The notes below the pieces were generated by a model. That model was given only the letters and a program-made list of their open reading frames with translations. It did no database searches and was not told the DNA's origin. A DNA stretch of 64,000 bases, from the NCBI RefSeq assembly GCF_902459475.1, contig NZ_LR699114.1, positions 2,046,001-2,110,000 on the forward strand, written 5' to 3'. Position 1 is the first letter of the stretch. Every line of letters starts with the position of its first letter. The stretch comes from Aquicella lusitana (lineage in GTDB: Bacteria; Pseudomonadota; Gammaproteobacteria; DSM-16500). Positions 27,004-35,791 of the stretch are shown here, one piece after another. The position numbers were made by a program, and so were the translations under genes.

Positions 27004-30000
27004 ATGGCGCTTACATGGAAAGAGCAGCTGCAAAACCGACTGATTCAGCAGTATGGAAATAAAAAAGGGTTGGCGCTTAGTAAAAAATACAGCCACGCTT
27101 TTTCAGCCGGTTACAGTGACGAATACACCGTAGACACAGCTGTCAGCGATATTGACTATCTCGAGCAGCTCTCTCCAGAAGACACTTTAAGAATCAGCTT
27201 CTATTACGCACCCGAAAAAGAATATCCCCTCCACTTGCGCCTTTTTCAATGGCAAAAACCGATACCCCTGTCAGATATTCTTCCCATGCTTGAAAATCTC
27301 GACTTGCGTACTTACAGCGAGCGTCCACATAAAATCATGGTCGGCAAGGATCAACCGATCTGGATCAGTGATTTTGCTGTTGTCTACACGCGATCGCAAT
27401 TTGAAATTGATAAGGTCAAATTACTGTTTCAGGATGCGTTCTCACATGTTTATTTTGGCTTATCTGAAAATGACGGATTTAACAAGCTGGTATTGGGTGC
27501 TTCTCTCTCCTGGCGACAGATTATCATTTTACGCACTTATGCAAAATATCTGCGCCAAGTTGGTTTTCGTTTTAGCCAGTCTTATATCGAAAAAGCTTTG
27601 GTCAACAATGCCCCGGTGACCAAAGCCCTGGTTGAGCTTTTCGAAGCGCTGCACAATCCAGAGAAGCAGGCCAAAGCAAACACGCAGGCTGCACACCTGG
27701 AAAAGCAAATTCTGCAAGCGCTCGAATCCATCAGCAGCCTAGACGAAGATCGTATTATTCGGCGCATGCTCGACCTTGTCAAAGCAACCTTGCGCACTAA
27801 TTATTTTCAACCGAATAAAGACGGCACACCCAAGCATTATCTCGCTTTAAAATTAAACTCCAAAACCATCCCCGAGTTGCCCTTGCCGGTTCCTTTGTAT
27901 GAAATTTTTGTTTATTCGCCTCGCTTTGAAGGTATTCATCTGCGTTACACCAAAGTCGCCCGCGGCGGCATTCGCTGGTCGGATCGCCTCGAAGATTTTC
28001 GCACTGAAATATTGGGATTAATGAAAGCGCAGACGGTTAAAAATGCGATCATCGTCCCATCAGGGGCAAAAGGCGGATTCGTGTTAAAAGCGGTTCCTGT
28101 GCCGGCCACGCGAGAATCTCTTCAAACCGAAGTGATTGCCTGTTATAAATCATTCATTAGCGGTTTACTGGACCTGACGGACAATATCAAAGACTCAAAA
28201 TTTATTCGTCCTAAAAATGTGGTTTGTTATGACGACACCGATCCTTATCTTGTTGTCGCAGCCGACAAAGGAACGGCTACTTTTTCTGATATCGCAAACA
28301 GCCTTTCAAACGCCTATGATTTTTGGCTGGGCGATGCTTTCGCATCGGGTGGCTCGACAGGATACGACCACAAAAAAATGGGCATTACTGCGCGCGGCGC
28401 ATGGGAATCTGTAAAGCGGCATTTTCGCGAGCTGGATATCGACATTCACCGAACCGACATTACGGTTGTCGGTATTGGAGACATGAGCGGTGACGTGTTT
28501 GGCAACGGTATGATTTATTCCAAGCACATCAAACTGGTTGGCGCTTTTGATCACCGGCATATTTTTCTGGATCCGGATCCCAATCCGGAAATAGCTTATT
28601 ATGAACGCGTGCGTCTTTTCAATTTACCAACGTCCTCATGGGAGGACTATAATGCAAAATTAATTTCAAAAGGCGGCGGCGTATTCAGACGCAGCGTCAA
28701 ATCCATTACACTCACGCCACAGATCAAAAAAATATTAAACGTACAAGACAACGTGCTTACTCCCACTGACCTGATACGTGCGCTGTTAAAAGCGCCCATT
28801 GATTTATTATTTAATGGCGGCATTGGTACGTATGTCAAAGCCAGCACGGAATCAAACGCCGACGTGGGCGACCGTAACAATGATTACTGCCGTGTGAACG
28901 GCGGCGAACTGCAATGCAAGGTGGTGGGCGAAGGCGGCAATTTGGGATTCACTCAACTGGGTCGCGTTGAGTTTGCCTTAAAAGGCGGCCTGATCAACAC
29001 TGATTTTATTGATAATTCGGCGGGCGTTGATTGTTCAGATCACGAAGTGAATTTAAAAATCCTCCTAGGACAGGATGTACAAAAAGGCAAGCTGACGCTT
29101 AAAAAGCGCAACACCTTACTCTCGTCTGTTACACAAGAAGTAGCTGACCTGGTATTGAACGATAATTATGAGCAGGCGCTGGTGATGAGCTTTTCCGCAT
29201 TCCATGCCAAAAAAAATGTGGGCTTGCATACGAGTTATATAAAAGAACTGGAAAGCCTTGGCATTCTAAATAGGCAAGTCGAATTTTTGCCCGATGATAA
29301 AAAGCTTCTGGAACGCAAGGCTGCAGGGGAGGGACTGACCCGACCGGAATTAGCCATCTTGCTTGCTTATACCAAGATTCATGTCAAACACGAAATTTTG
29401 AAATCTTCCTTGCCGGAAAATCCTTATTTGTCTCAGATTGTTGAAACGGCTTTCCCGCCTTCCATCCGTAAAAAATACCAGCATGCAATGAATGATCACC
29501 GTCTGCGTCGAGACATTATTGCCACACAACTCAGTAATCGTGTAGTCAATGAAATGGGTTTTACTTTTGTGTATCGGTTGCAAGTCGAAACGGGCGCAAC
29601 CGTTGACGAAATTATTCAGGCACAGGTCGTAGCCTCACAAATTTTTGGTGCGCCTGAATTGAGAAATCTCATCCAATCGTTGGATTTTAAAATCCCGATT
29701 AGCGATCAATATGAAATGCTTTTCAATATTCGCAACCTGATTAATCTTGCCGCCCGTTGGTTCCTGCACACCAATTATCTCAAAACGGATTTAAAAACGT
29801 TGATCGAGCATTTTTCAGAGCGCGTAAAAAAACTGGAAGGTTTAATTCCCGATCTCATGGGAGGCCTCACCAAGGAATACCTGAACACGCTTGTCGACCG
29901 CTTTCTAAAAAGCGGTCTTTCCAAGGAAATTGCCTTGCGCATCGCGACTTATAGGGCAATTTATACTGCATTAAACATTATTGACGTTTCAACACAAAAC

Positions 30001-30363
30001 AAACTTGACCTGATGAAAACGGCCAAAGTTTATTTTGCAGCAGGCGAACGAATTAATCTGCTCTGGTTCCGGGATCAAATTGCGCATGATACACGCGAGG
30101 GGCACTGGAACACGCTGGCGCGCTTAACGCTACGAGATGAACTGGATTTTTCACAACGCGCGTTGACTGTCGCGATCATTGGCAAAAATAAAAAAGAAAC
30201 TGATACGACAAAATTAATTGATAACTGGATGAGCCAAAATCAGCGGGCACTGGAACGCTGGGAAAAAGTATTATCCATGCTGCATGCAAGTACCAGCGTT
30301 GAATATACTATGTTCTTTATCGCAATCCGTGAATTAGTTGGCATGATTCTCACCAGTCAATGA
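27004..30363 (+). CDS. gdhB: NAD-specific glutamate dehydrogenase (large type, N-terminally short)
   Basis: Oxidative deamination of glutamate to 2-oxoglutarate with NAD, feeding amino acids into the TCA cycle. The core is diagnostic of the bacterial large NAD-GDH family: KVARGGIRWSDRLEDFRTEILGLMKAQ near residues 318-344, then VPSGAKGGFVLK. Later segments include CYDDTDPYLVVAADKGTATFSD, GGSTGYDHKKMGITARGAWE and GEGGNLGFTQLGRVEFALKGG. At 1119 residues it is about 480 shorter than the common ~1600-residue L_180 type. The missing part corresponds to the N-terminal ACT-like regulatory region. The upstream gap is only 83 bases and has no remnant, so this is a compact form and not a broken gene. 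The gene symbol follows common usage and is tentative. Confidence 0.93.
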   Translation: MALTWKEQLQNRLIQQYGNKKGLALSKKYSHAFSAGYSDEYTVDTAVSDIDYLEQLSPEDTLRISFYYAPEKEYPLHLRLFQWQKPIPLSDILPMLENLDLRTYSERPHKIMVGKDQPIWISDFAVVYTRSQFEIDKVKLLFQDAFSHVYFGLSENDGFNKLVLGASLSWRQIIILRTYAKYLRQVGFRFSQSYIEKALVNNAPVTKALVELFEALHNPEKQAKANTQAAHLEKQILQALESISSLDEDRIIRRMLDLVKATLRTNYFQPNKDGTPKHYLALKLNSKTIPELPLPVPLYEIFVYSPRFEGIHLRYTKVARGGIRWSDRLEDFRTEILGLMKAQTVKNAIIVPSGAKGGFVLKAVPVPATRESLQTEVIACYKSFISGLLDLTDNIKDSKFIRPKNVVCYDDTDPYLVVAADKGTATFSDIANSLSNAYDFWLGDAFASGGSTGYDHKKMGITARGAWESVKRHFRELDIDIHRTDITVVGIGDMSGDVFGNGMIYSKHIKLVGAFDHRHIFLDPDPNPEIAYYERVRLFNLPTSSWEDYNAKLISKGGGVFRRSVKSITLTPQIKKILNVQDNVLTPTDLIRALLKAPIDLLFNGGIGTYVKASTESNADVGDRNNDYCRVNGGELQCKVVGEGGNLGFTQLGRVEFALKGGLINTDFIDNSAGVDCSDHEVNLKILLGQDVQKGKLTLKKRNTLLSSVTQEVADLVLNDNYEQALVMSFSAFHAKKNVGLHTSYIKELESLGILNRQVEFLPDDKKLLERKAAGEGLTRPELAILLAYTKIHVKHEILKSSLPENPYLSQIVETAFPPSIRKKYQHAMNDHRLRRDIIATQLSNRVVNEMGFTFVYRLQVETGATVDEIIQAQVVASQIFGAPELRNLIQSLDFKIPISDQYEMLFNIRNLINLAARWFLHTNYLKTDLKTLIEHFSERVKKLEGLIPDLMGGLTKEYLNTLVDRFLKSGLSKEIALRIATYRAIYTALNIIDVSTQNKLDLMKTAKVYFAAGERINLLWFRDQIAHDTREGHWNTLARLTLRDELDFSQRALTVAIIGKNKKETDTTKLIDNWMSQNQRALERWEKVLSMLHASTSVEYTMFFIAIRELVGMILTSQ

Positions 30364-30375
30364 CGTAAGGACACT

Positions 30376-30747
30376 ATGCAAAACCTATTAATTGCCGGCT
30401 TAGGCGGTTTTATTGGTACCATGATGCGTTATCTGCTTAATAACGCCATTTATAAAATACTTAACTATCCGCTTTATCCATATGGAACCATGACGATCAA
30501 TATCACTGGTTGTTTTTTTATAGGCTTGATTGCTAGCCTGGCTGAATCACGCATTACCCTGACACCTGAAGTGCGCACATTTATTCAAATTGGCATACTG
30601 GGCGGGTTTACCACTTTTTCAACATTTGGTTATGAAACATTTACACTGATGCGTGACGGACAATTTATATTATGCGTCACGAATATTTTGACGCAGGTGC
30701 TGCTGGGTCTTGTTGGTGTATGGCTAGGATATCAGTTAGGACAATAG
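30376..30747 (+). CDS. crcB: Fluoride exporter CrcB/Fluc
   Basis: A small dual-topology fluoride channel. The 123 residues form four membrane helices and contain the hallmark GGFTTFSTFGYE near residues 76-87, plus the early GGFIGTMMRYLL and a central NITGCF segment corresponding to the conserved N-x-x-G. It lies 12 bases after the glutamate dehydrogenase gene and 18 before a DUF190 gene. No fluoride-riboswitch-like leader is apparent in the short upstream space. Confidence 0.94.
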   Translation: MQNLLIAGLGGFIGTMMRYLLNNAIYKILNYPLYPYGTMTINITGCFFIGLIASLAESRITLTPEVRTFIQIGILGGFTTFSTFGYETFTLMRDGQFILCVTNILTQVLLGLVGVWLGYQLGQ

Positions 30748-30765
30748 CGCTAAGGAAAATGGATT

Positions 30766-31098
30766 ATGTTAACTGAAGACGGCTATTTATTACGGGTTTT
30801 TATAGGCGAATCTGATAAAAAGGACGGAATGCCGCTCTATGAATGGATTGTCAGGCGCGCAAAGAAGGAAGGCATCGCAGGCGCGACTGTTTTACGCGGT
30901 ATCGAAGGTTACGGCGGCAGCAGCCAGATTCATACCGCTAAAATCTTGCAACTCTCGACCGATTTGCCCGTCATTATCGAGCTCATTGATACACTAGATA
31001 AAATAGATCGTTTTATGGCTGTCCTGGAAGAGGTCATCGAAGGCGGGCTGGTGACACAAGAGAAAGCAAAAATTCGCTTGTTCAGGAGCGCGCGATAA
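30766..31098 (+). CDS. DUF190 family protein
   Basis: A 110-residue cytosolic protein of the PII-like DUF190 family, which is often encoded beside crcB. Recognisable are LRVFIGESDKKDG near the start, VLRGIEGYGGSSQIHTAKIL in the middle and LVTQEKAKIRL at the end. The fold is ferredoxin-like, similar to PII proteins. A role in fluoride or metabolite sensing is possible but unproven. Confidence 0.88.
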   Translation: MLTEDGYLLRVFIGESDKKDGMPLYEWIVRRAKKEGIAGATVLRGIEGYGGSSQIHTAKILQLSTDLPVIIELIDTLDKIDRFMAVLEEVIEGGLVTQEKAKIRLFRSAR

Positions 31099-31128
31099 CG
31101 CTTACGGTAGTTTTGAGTCAGGATCAAT

Positions 31129-31740
31129 ATGAAAAAATCGAAACGATCTTCAGAACTTCTCATGGAGATTGCACAAGACAAACCATTAGCGGGTGATTTG
31201 ACTTATCAGCACTTTTTGCAAAGGCTTGGCGACCGTGCATTTGGTATTGTTTTATTATTTTTTGCTTTGCCAAGCGCATTACCTTCTTCATTTCTTCCTG
31301 GCATTTCTTTAATTTTTAGTCTACCTATCGCGATTTTTGCGCTGCAAATAATTTTTGCCAGGAAGACACTTTGGTTACCCAATGTGATTGGGAAGCGAAA
31401 AATTTCTCATGAAAAAATCTCGAAGATCATCCATGCAGCCGTACCTTATTTAGCGAAAATCGAGCGATTTCTAAAACCTCGATGGGATTTGATGATGATG
31501 CCTGTCATGGAAATCATCCATGGCATTGCTATTTTCTTTTTGGCCTTATTGTTAATACTGCCCATCCCATTTAGTAATTTTATTCTTGCAACGTTAGTTA
31601 TTATTTTTAGCCTTGGTTTCGCTGAGAAAGACGGTGTCTTCATTGTGATAGGCTACATCGGTTCTATTCTTTATGTTTCTTTTATTTATTTATTAATTAT
31701 TGCCACCATTAAAACGGTTTTATCAGGACATGGGGTTTAA
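31129..31740 (+). CDS. ExoD-family membrane protein
   Basis: A 203-residue membrane protein with about five hydrophobic segments. The sequence FLQRLGDRAFGIVLLFFALPSALP..PGISLIFSLPIAIFALQ is the ExoD family signature. ExoD was named for exopolysaccharide and alkali-tolerance phenotypes in rhizobia; the molecular function is unknown. The last gene of the gdh-crcB-DUF190-exoD run. Its 3' end overlaps the convergent fau gene by 18 bases. Confidence 0.85.
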   Translation: MKKSKRSSELLMEIAQDKPLAGDLTYQHFLQRLGDRAFGIVLLFFALPSALPSSFLPGISLIFSLPIAIFALQIIFARKTLWLPNVIGKRKISHEKISKIIHAAVPYLAKIERFLKPRWDLMMMPVMEIIHGIAIFFLALLLILPIPFSNFILATLVIIFSLGFAEKDGVFIVIGYIGSILYVSFIYLLIIATIKTVLSGHGV

Positions 31741-32340
31741 TACACGCAACCATTTTTCTTCTGTCATTATCGCATCCACCGTGACATCCCATGGGTCCGA
31801 TGGCAAACGCTCCGCCTGCTGAACGGCATAACCCACGCCGACGATAAAAGGCTTGTCAGTAAGTTGGGTATGAATAAATGCAAAGGTACGATCATAATAC
31901 CCGCCGCCTGTCCCTAAACGATGACCATGCACATCGAATGCAATTAGCGGTGTAATAACTATTTCCAGTCTTTCTGGAGTAATGATACCCGAGAGATTGT
32001 CAGGCTCGGGAATGCCATAACGATTAGGTCGCAGCGTGTCGCCAGGCTGATAGAGCGCGAAACGGAGTGGTGTTTCTTTTTCTTCAGCAAGCACAGGCAG
32101 GTAGCAATATTTTTGTGCTTGCCAGATAGACTCAATCAAAGGCATGGTTTCGAATTCATGATGAAACGCAAGATAACAGGCAATATGCTGGCTTTGTTTA
32201 AAAACTGCCTGACTGACGAAAATATTCGCTGCCGCAAGCGCAGCCTTGTCACGATAAGCTGGAGAAATGGCCTTGCGTACTTCGCGAAAGTGTTTTCGAA
32301 GTGTCGCCTTGGGATCGGTGCTCATATCCATGATAATCAC
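31723..32340 (-). CDS. fau: 5-formyltetrahydrofolate cyclo-ligase
   Basis: ATP-dependent conversion of 5-formyl-THF to 5,10-methenyl-THF. The 205 residues carry the family motifs: N-terminal LRKHFREVRKAIS, and the C-terminal HRLGTGGGYYDR nucleotide/substrate loop near 148. It lies 21 bases after zapA in the same direction, as in other gammaproteobacteria. The 6S RNA gene normally found between zapA and this gene has no room here. ATGs at codons 4 and 6 are alternative starts. Confidence 0.93.
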   Translation of the reverse strand: MIIMDMSTDPKATLRKHFREVRKAISPAYRDKAALAAANIFVSQAVFKQSQHIACYLAFHHEFETMPLIESIWQAQKYCYLPVLAEEKETPLRFALYQPGDTLRPNRYGIPEPDNLSGIITPERLEIVITPLIAFDVHGHRLGTGGGYYDRTFAFIHTQLTDKPFIVGVGYAVQQAERLPSDPWDVTVDAIMTEEKWLRVLNPMS

Positions 32341-32361
32341 TACAGGATAACGCAGCTTTGC

Positions 32362-32691
32362 TTATTCTGCAGTATAGATTAGTTCCGTTTGCATCGCTTT
32401 ATTAATAGTCGTATCCAGCTTGTCCTGCAGTAGCGTAATACGTTGATTGATCTTGCTCATGAGGCTGGTTTTCTGTTGGTCTGATTGCAGAAATTGATAA
32501 GCAATATTGAGCGCTGTAATGATGGCAATGCGCTCCACATTAATCGCCTTGCCAGACTCCTTGACCTCCAGCATCTTCTGGTTAAGAAAAGCAGCGGCCT
32601 GCTGCAATGACTTCAATTCCGATTCCGGGCATCTAATCGGGTAGAGCTTGCCTAAAATATCAATGGTGGTGGTGATGATTTTATCCGTCAT
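32362..32691 (-). CDS. zapA: Cell division protein ZapA
   Basis: A 109-residue FtsZ-associated protein that cross-links protofilaments at the Z ring. The N-terminal domain has the pattern TTTIDILGKLYPIRCPESELKSLQQAAAFLNQKM typical of ZapA. The C-terminal half (about 65-105) is a predicted coiled coil. It overlaps the upstream coiled-coil gene by 4 bases (ATGA), so both are translationally coupled, and is followed by fau. Confidence 0.94.
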   Translation of the reverse strand: MTDKIITTTIDILGKLYPIRCPESELKSLQQAAAFLNQKMLEVKESGKAINVERIAIITALNIAYQFLQSDQQKTSLMSKINQRITLLQDKLDTTINKAMQTELIYTAE

Positions 32692-32894
32692 GGCAGATTC
32701 TCTATTTCCTTTAATTTGGATATCAACGTTTTGATCTGTGAGATGGCCTTTTGCTGCTTTCCCAGTAATAATTCTCGTTCACGGATGAGCGATGACTTTC
32801 CCTGATACAGGCTTTGATTCGATTGCTTTAACTGATCATGTTGAGCTATCAGTGCCTTGATCTGCTTTTCGAGACGTTTCAGTAACTCTTCCAT
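32688..32894 (-). CDS. Small coiled-coil protein (TIGR02449-like, ZapB-like size)
   Basis: A 68-residue, almost entirely helical protein starting MEELLKRLEKQIKAL, with heptad patterning throughout. Small coiled-coil genes directly upstream of zapA are common in gammaproteobacteria and are annotated as the TIGR02449 family. A role alongside ZapA in division is plausible by location. The ATG at 32894 is chosen over an upstream in-frame ATG at 32954 because homologous proteins start at the coiled coil. Confidence 0.75.
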   Translation of the reverse strand: MEELLKRLEKQIKALIAQHDQLKQSNQSLYQGKSSLIRERELLLGKQQKAISQIKTLISKLKEIENLP

Positions 32895-33034
32895 GATTGA
32901 TGGCCTTATCTCATAAAAAAACACGCAGAACTGAATATCATCATATTGATACAAAATAATTTATAAGCATCATATAATATACATGGCTAAATATAAAGTG
33001 TATAGAATGAACGTACCAGGACGCCTCTAACATC

Positions 33035-34684
33035 ATGAAAAATCTTACTGAATTACCCGAATGGCAGGCGCTCTTCGCGCATCACCAGGAAGTCGCAAAC
33101 CTGCATTTGCGCGCGCTGTTTGCCGAAGACAGGTCGCGTTTTGCCCGATTTTCTCTGGAATCCGGCGAGCTTTTTCTGGATTATTCACGCAATCGTATTT
33201 CATCCGAAACCATTAAATTGCTCACAGAACTCGCGGAGGCTGTTCAATTACGCCAGAAAATAGAAGCCCTGTTTAACGGACAACCGATCAATCATACTGA
33301 AAAACGGCCTGCGCTACACACAGCCTTGCGTGATAAAAGACACACGCCCATACAGGTTAATGGAGAAAATATCGCTTCCATTATTGCGCATATGCAACAG
33401 CAACTACATGATTTTGTTGATAATATTCATTCAAAGACCTGGAAGGGCGTGACGGGCAAACCCATCAAACATATCGTAAATCTGGGCATAGGCGGCTCCC
33501 ATCATGGCCCTCAGATGGCAATTCATGCGCTAAAGGATTTTGCAGTAAGCGATCTGCAATTTCATTTTATTTCCAGCGTGGATAAGGCCCATCTAAATGA
33601 TGTATTGGAACAAATTGATCCGGAAACATCGCTTTTTATCCTCTCATCTAAATCTTTTACAACCATCGAAACACTCACCAATGCACGCACTATCCTGGCC
33701 TGGCTTAGGGATAAATTCGGCGAAAATGTCCTCAAACACCACTTTGTGGCTGTGACAGCCGCACCAGAAAAAGCCATTGCCTTTGGCATTCCCAAAGAAA
33801 ATATTTTCCCGCTATGGGACTGGGTAGGTGGACGTTATTCGATTTGGTCGGCCATTGGATTGCCCATCGCCCTGATGCTGGGCAACAAGCATTTCGAAGA
33901 TTTCCTGGCAGGCGCCTATGAGATGGATCAACATTTCAGGCAGGCGGATTTTTCTAAAAATATGCCGGTTTTATTAGCCCTGTTGACCGTTTGGTACCTT
34001 AATTTTTTTGGTGCGCGTGCACAAGCCATCGTGCCTTATGCCCACCGCCTCCGATACCTTGTTCCCTATTTGCAGCAGGCGGAAATGGAAAGCAACGGTA
34101 AATGTATTCGCTCTGATAGCAGTCACATTCTTTATGCGACAGGACCTGTTATTTTTGGCGAAGAAGGCTGTAATGGTCAGCACACTTATCATCAGTTGCT
34201 GCATCAAGGGCAGCATCTGATTCCAGTCGATTTTATTCTGATTGGCAAAATGTCTCCGTCAGCAAACGATCACCATCATGAAACACTCATAGCAAGCGGC
34301 TTAAGTCAGGCCCAGGCGCTGATGCGTGGCAAAACATTTGATGAAGCTTACCAGGAACTAATCGCCCGGCATTGTTCGCCCGACGAAGCAAAACAGCTTG
34401 CGCATCACCAGATGATCCCAGGCAATAAACCGAGCAACGTGCTGGTGATGGAACAACTGACGCCTCGAAATCTGGGCGCGCTCCTTGCGCTTTATGAGCA
34501 TAAAATTTTCGTCCAGGGTATCATCTGGGACATTAATCCCTTTGATCAATGGGGCGTGGAGTTGGGCAAACAGTTGTTACCGCAGATTATTCATCGCCTG
34601 AAGCATATGCATACAGAAGATGAAACAGATTGTGCAACAGAAGGCTTGATTCATCATTATAAAAAAATACAGGATAGATTATGA
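33035..34684 (+). CDS. pgi: Glucose-6-phosphate isomerase
   Basis: Interconverts glucose-6-phosphate and fructose-6-phosphate in glycolysis and gluconeogenesis. The 549 residues match the E. coli enzyme (549). Active-site segments are VGGRYSIWSAIGLPIAL, the catalytic Glu in AEMESNGK, His in NGQHTYHQLLHQG and Lys in WGVELGKQL. TATAAT at 32973-32978 may be its -10, but no good -35 lies at the right distance. Its stop overlaps the lptM ATG (ATGA). Confidence 0.97.
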   Translation: MKNLTELPEWQALFAHHQEVANLHLRALFAEDRSRFARFSLESGELFLDYSRNRISSETIKLLTELAEAVQLRQKIEALFNGQPINHTEKRPALHTALRDKRHTPIQVNGENIASIIAHMQQQLHDFVDNIHSKTWKGVTGKPIKHIVNLGIGGSHHGPQMAIHALKDFAVSDLQFHFISSVDKAHLNDVLEQIDPETSLFILSSKSFTTIETLTNARTILAWLRDKFGENVLKHHFVAVTAAPEKAIAFGIPKENIFPLWDWVGGRYSIWSAIGLPIALMLGNKHFEDFLAGAYEMDQHFRQADFSKNMPVLLALLTVWYLNFFGARAQAIVPYAHRLRYLVPYLQQAEMESNGKCIRSDSSHILYATGPVIFGEEGCNGQHTYHQLLHQGQHLIPVDFILIGKMSPSANDHHHETLIASGLSQAQALMRGKTFDEAYQELIARHCSPDEAKQLAHHQMIPGNKPSNVLVMEQLTPRNLGALLALYEHKIFVQGIIWDINPFDQWGVELGKQLLPQIIHRLKHMHTEDETDCATEGLIHHYKKIQDRL

Positions 34685-34815
34685 AAAAAGGATTTATTTT
34701 CTTGCTTGCCGCCTGCCTGATACTTTGTGCCTGCGGCCAATCAGGCAAGCTTTATTTACCTGATCCTAATGCGGTTTCCGAACAAGATCAGGGGCCGGAT
34801 CAAAATCAGAATTAG
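34681..34815 (+). CDS. lptM: LPS translocon maturation lipoprotein LptM (YifL)
   Basis: A 44-residue lipoprotein. A short hydrophobic signal ends LILCAC, with Cys18 followed by Gly as in other LptM proteins. The GKLYLPDP segment corresponds to the conserved G-LY-P of the family. LptM assists oxidative maturation of the LptD/LptE translocon at the outer membrane in E. coli. The ATG overlaps the pgi stop by 4 bases, and dapF follows, the conserved neighbour of lptM. Confidence 0.85.
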   Translation: MKKGFIFLLAACLILCACGQSGKLYLPDPNAVSEQDQGPDQNQN

Positions 34816-34834
34816 GATTAACCATCATTTTAAA

Positions 34835-35647
34835 ATGAATATAGCCATGCAGAAAAAAATCCATTTCGCCAAAATGCACGGTCTTGGCAATGACTTTGTT
34901 GTTATTAACGCAACCCATCAGGCTTTTGATTTAACTAGCCTGTCTATAGTTGGCCTCGCCGATCGGCATACGGGTATTGGGTTCGACCAGCTTCTGATTA
35001 TTCAACCTTCTGATCGCGCGAATTACTTTTGCCGCATTTTTAATGCCGACGGCAGCGAAGCGGAGCAATGCGGTAACGGCTTGCGTTGTGTCGCGCGTTT
35101 TCTGCACGAAACTGGATTTTCCTCTTCTTCGCTTCAGTTAGAAACAAAAGCAGGTATTTTTCCCATTGCCATCAAAGATTATGATCATATCCGCGTCACC
35201 ATGGGTGTTCCGCATATTCAAAATAATCTTGTTGAACTGCCGATAAAAAATACTACTCAGCCTCTGCACGCGAGTGTGCTGTCATTGGGCAATCCGCATG
35301 CCATCATCAAGGTTGAATCCGTTGATACTGTGCGCACTGACCAATTAGGTGCTGAAATCTCAACCCATGTTTTTTTTCCTCAAGGCGCCAATGTAGGATT
35401 CATGCAAATTGTTAATCAAAACCATATACGCCTGCGCACATTCGAAAGAGGTGTAGGCGAAACCCTGGCGTGCGGCAGCAATGCCTGTGCAGCTATTTGT
35501 GCAGGGATTGTAAATGGCTGGCTTGGTGATCAAGTTAAAGTAGAGTTTCGTCATGGGGATTTATGGATTGAATGGGACAGAGAAAAGCAACTGATTCACA
35601 TGACCGGGCCTGCTGCTTATGTATTCTCTGGTGAGTTTTTATTGTAA
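34835..35647 (+). CDS. dapF: Diaminopimelate epimerase
   Basis: Epimerises LL- to meso-diaminopimelate for lysine and peptidoglycan synthesis, by a two-cysteine, cofactor-free mechanism. Both catalytic cysteines are visible: EQCGNGLRCVARF and TLACGSNACAA. The N-terminus KMHGLGNDFVVI is canonical. The frame is open further upstream, but homologues start just before this motif. The ATG at 34835 (MNIAMQ) or the one at 34847 (MQKKIHF) fits. The proposed protein is 270 residues, the usual size. Confidence 0.95.
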   Translation: MNIAMQKKIHFAKMHGLGNDFVVINATHQAFDLTSLSIVGLADRHTGIGFDQLLIIQPSDRANYFCRIFNADGSEAEQCGNGLRCVARFLHETGFSSSSLQLETKAGIFPIAIKDYDHIRVTMGVPHIQNNLVELPIKNTTQPLHASVLSLGNPHAIIKVESVDTVRTDQLGAEISTHVFFPQGANVGFMQIVNQNHIRLRTFERGVGETLACGSNACAAICAGIVNGWLGDQVKVEFRHGDLWIEWDREKQLIHMTGPAAYVFSGEFLL

Positions 35648-35673
35648 AAAGCCGGTGTATGACACTTTACAAT

Positions 35674-35763
35674 GCTGTCATCCTGGGCGAGCTGTCATCC
35701 TGAGCGAAGCGAAGGATCTCCTTTTGTACATCGAGGAGATCCTTCGCTTCGCTCAGGATGACA
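35674..35763. repeat. REP-like element: 17-bp tandem repeat plus 29-bp perfect inverted repeat
   Basis: The arms at 35693-35721 and 35735-35763 are perfect 29-base reverse complements with a 13-base loop, containing CCTGAGCGAAGCGAAGGATC. A tandem pair of 17-base copies (GCTGTCATCCTGGGCGA at 35674-35690; the same with one change at 35691-35707) precedes and enters the left arm. It sits between the convergent dapF and pilP stop codons. It looks like a REP/MITE-type palindromic repeat and could also act as a bidirectional terminator. A degenerate relative lies at 48591-48657. Confidence 0.85.
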
Positions 35764-35791
35764 AAGTCATAACCACCTGATTCTTCTGAAG

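Noticed and set aside
30364-30375. Fluoride riboswitch before crcB
   Set aside because: The gap to the upstream gene is only 12 bases and no crcB-motif pseudoknot sequence is visible.
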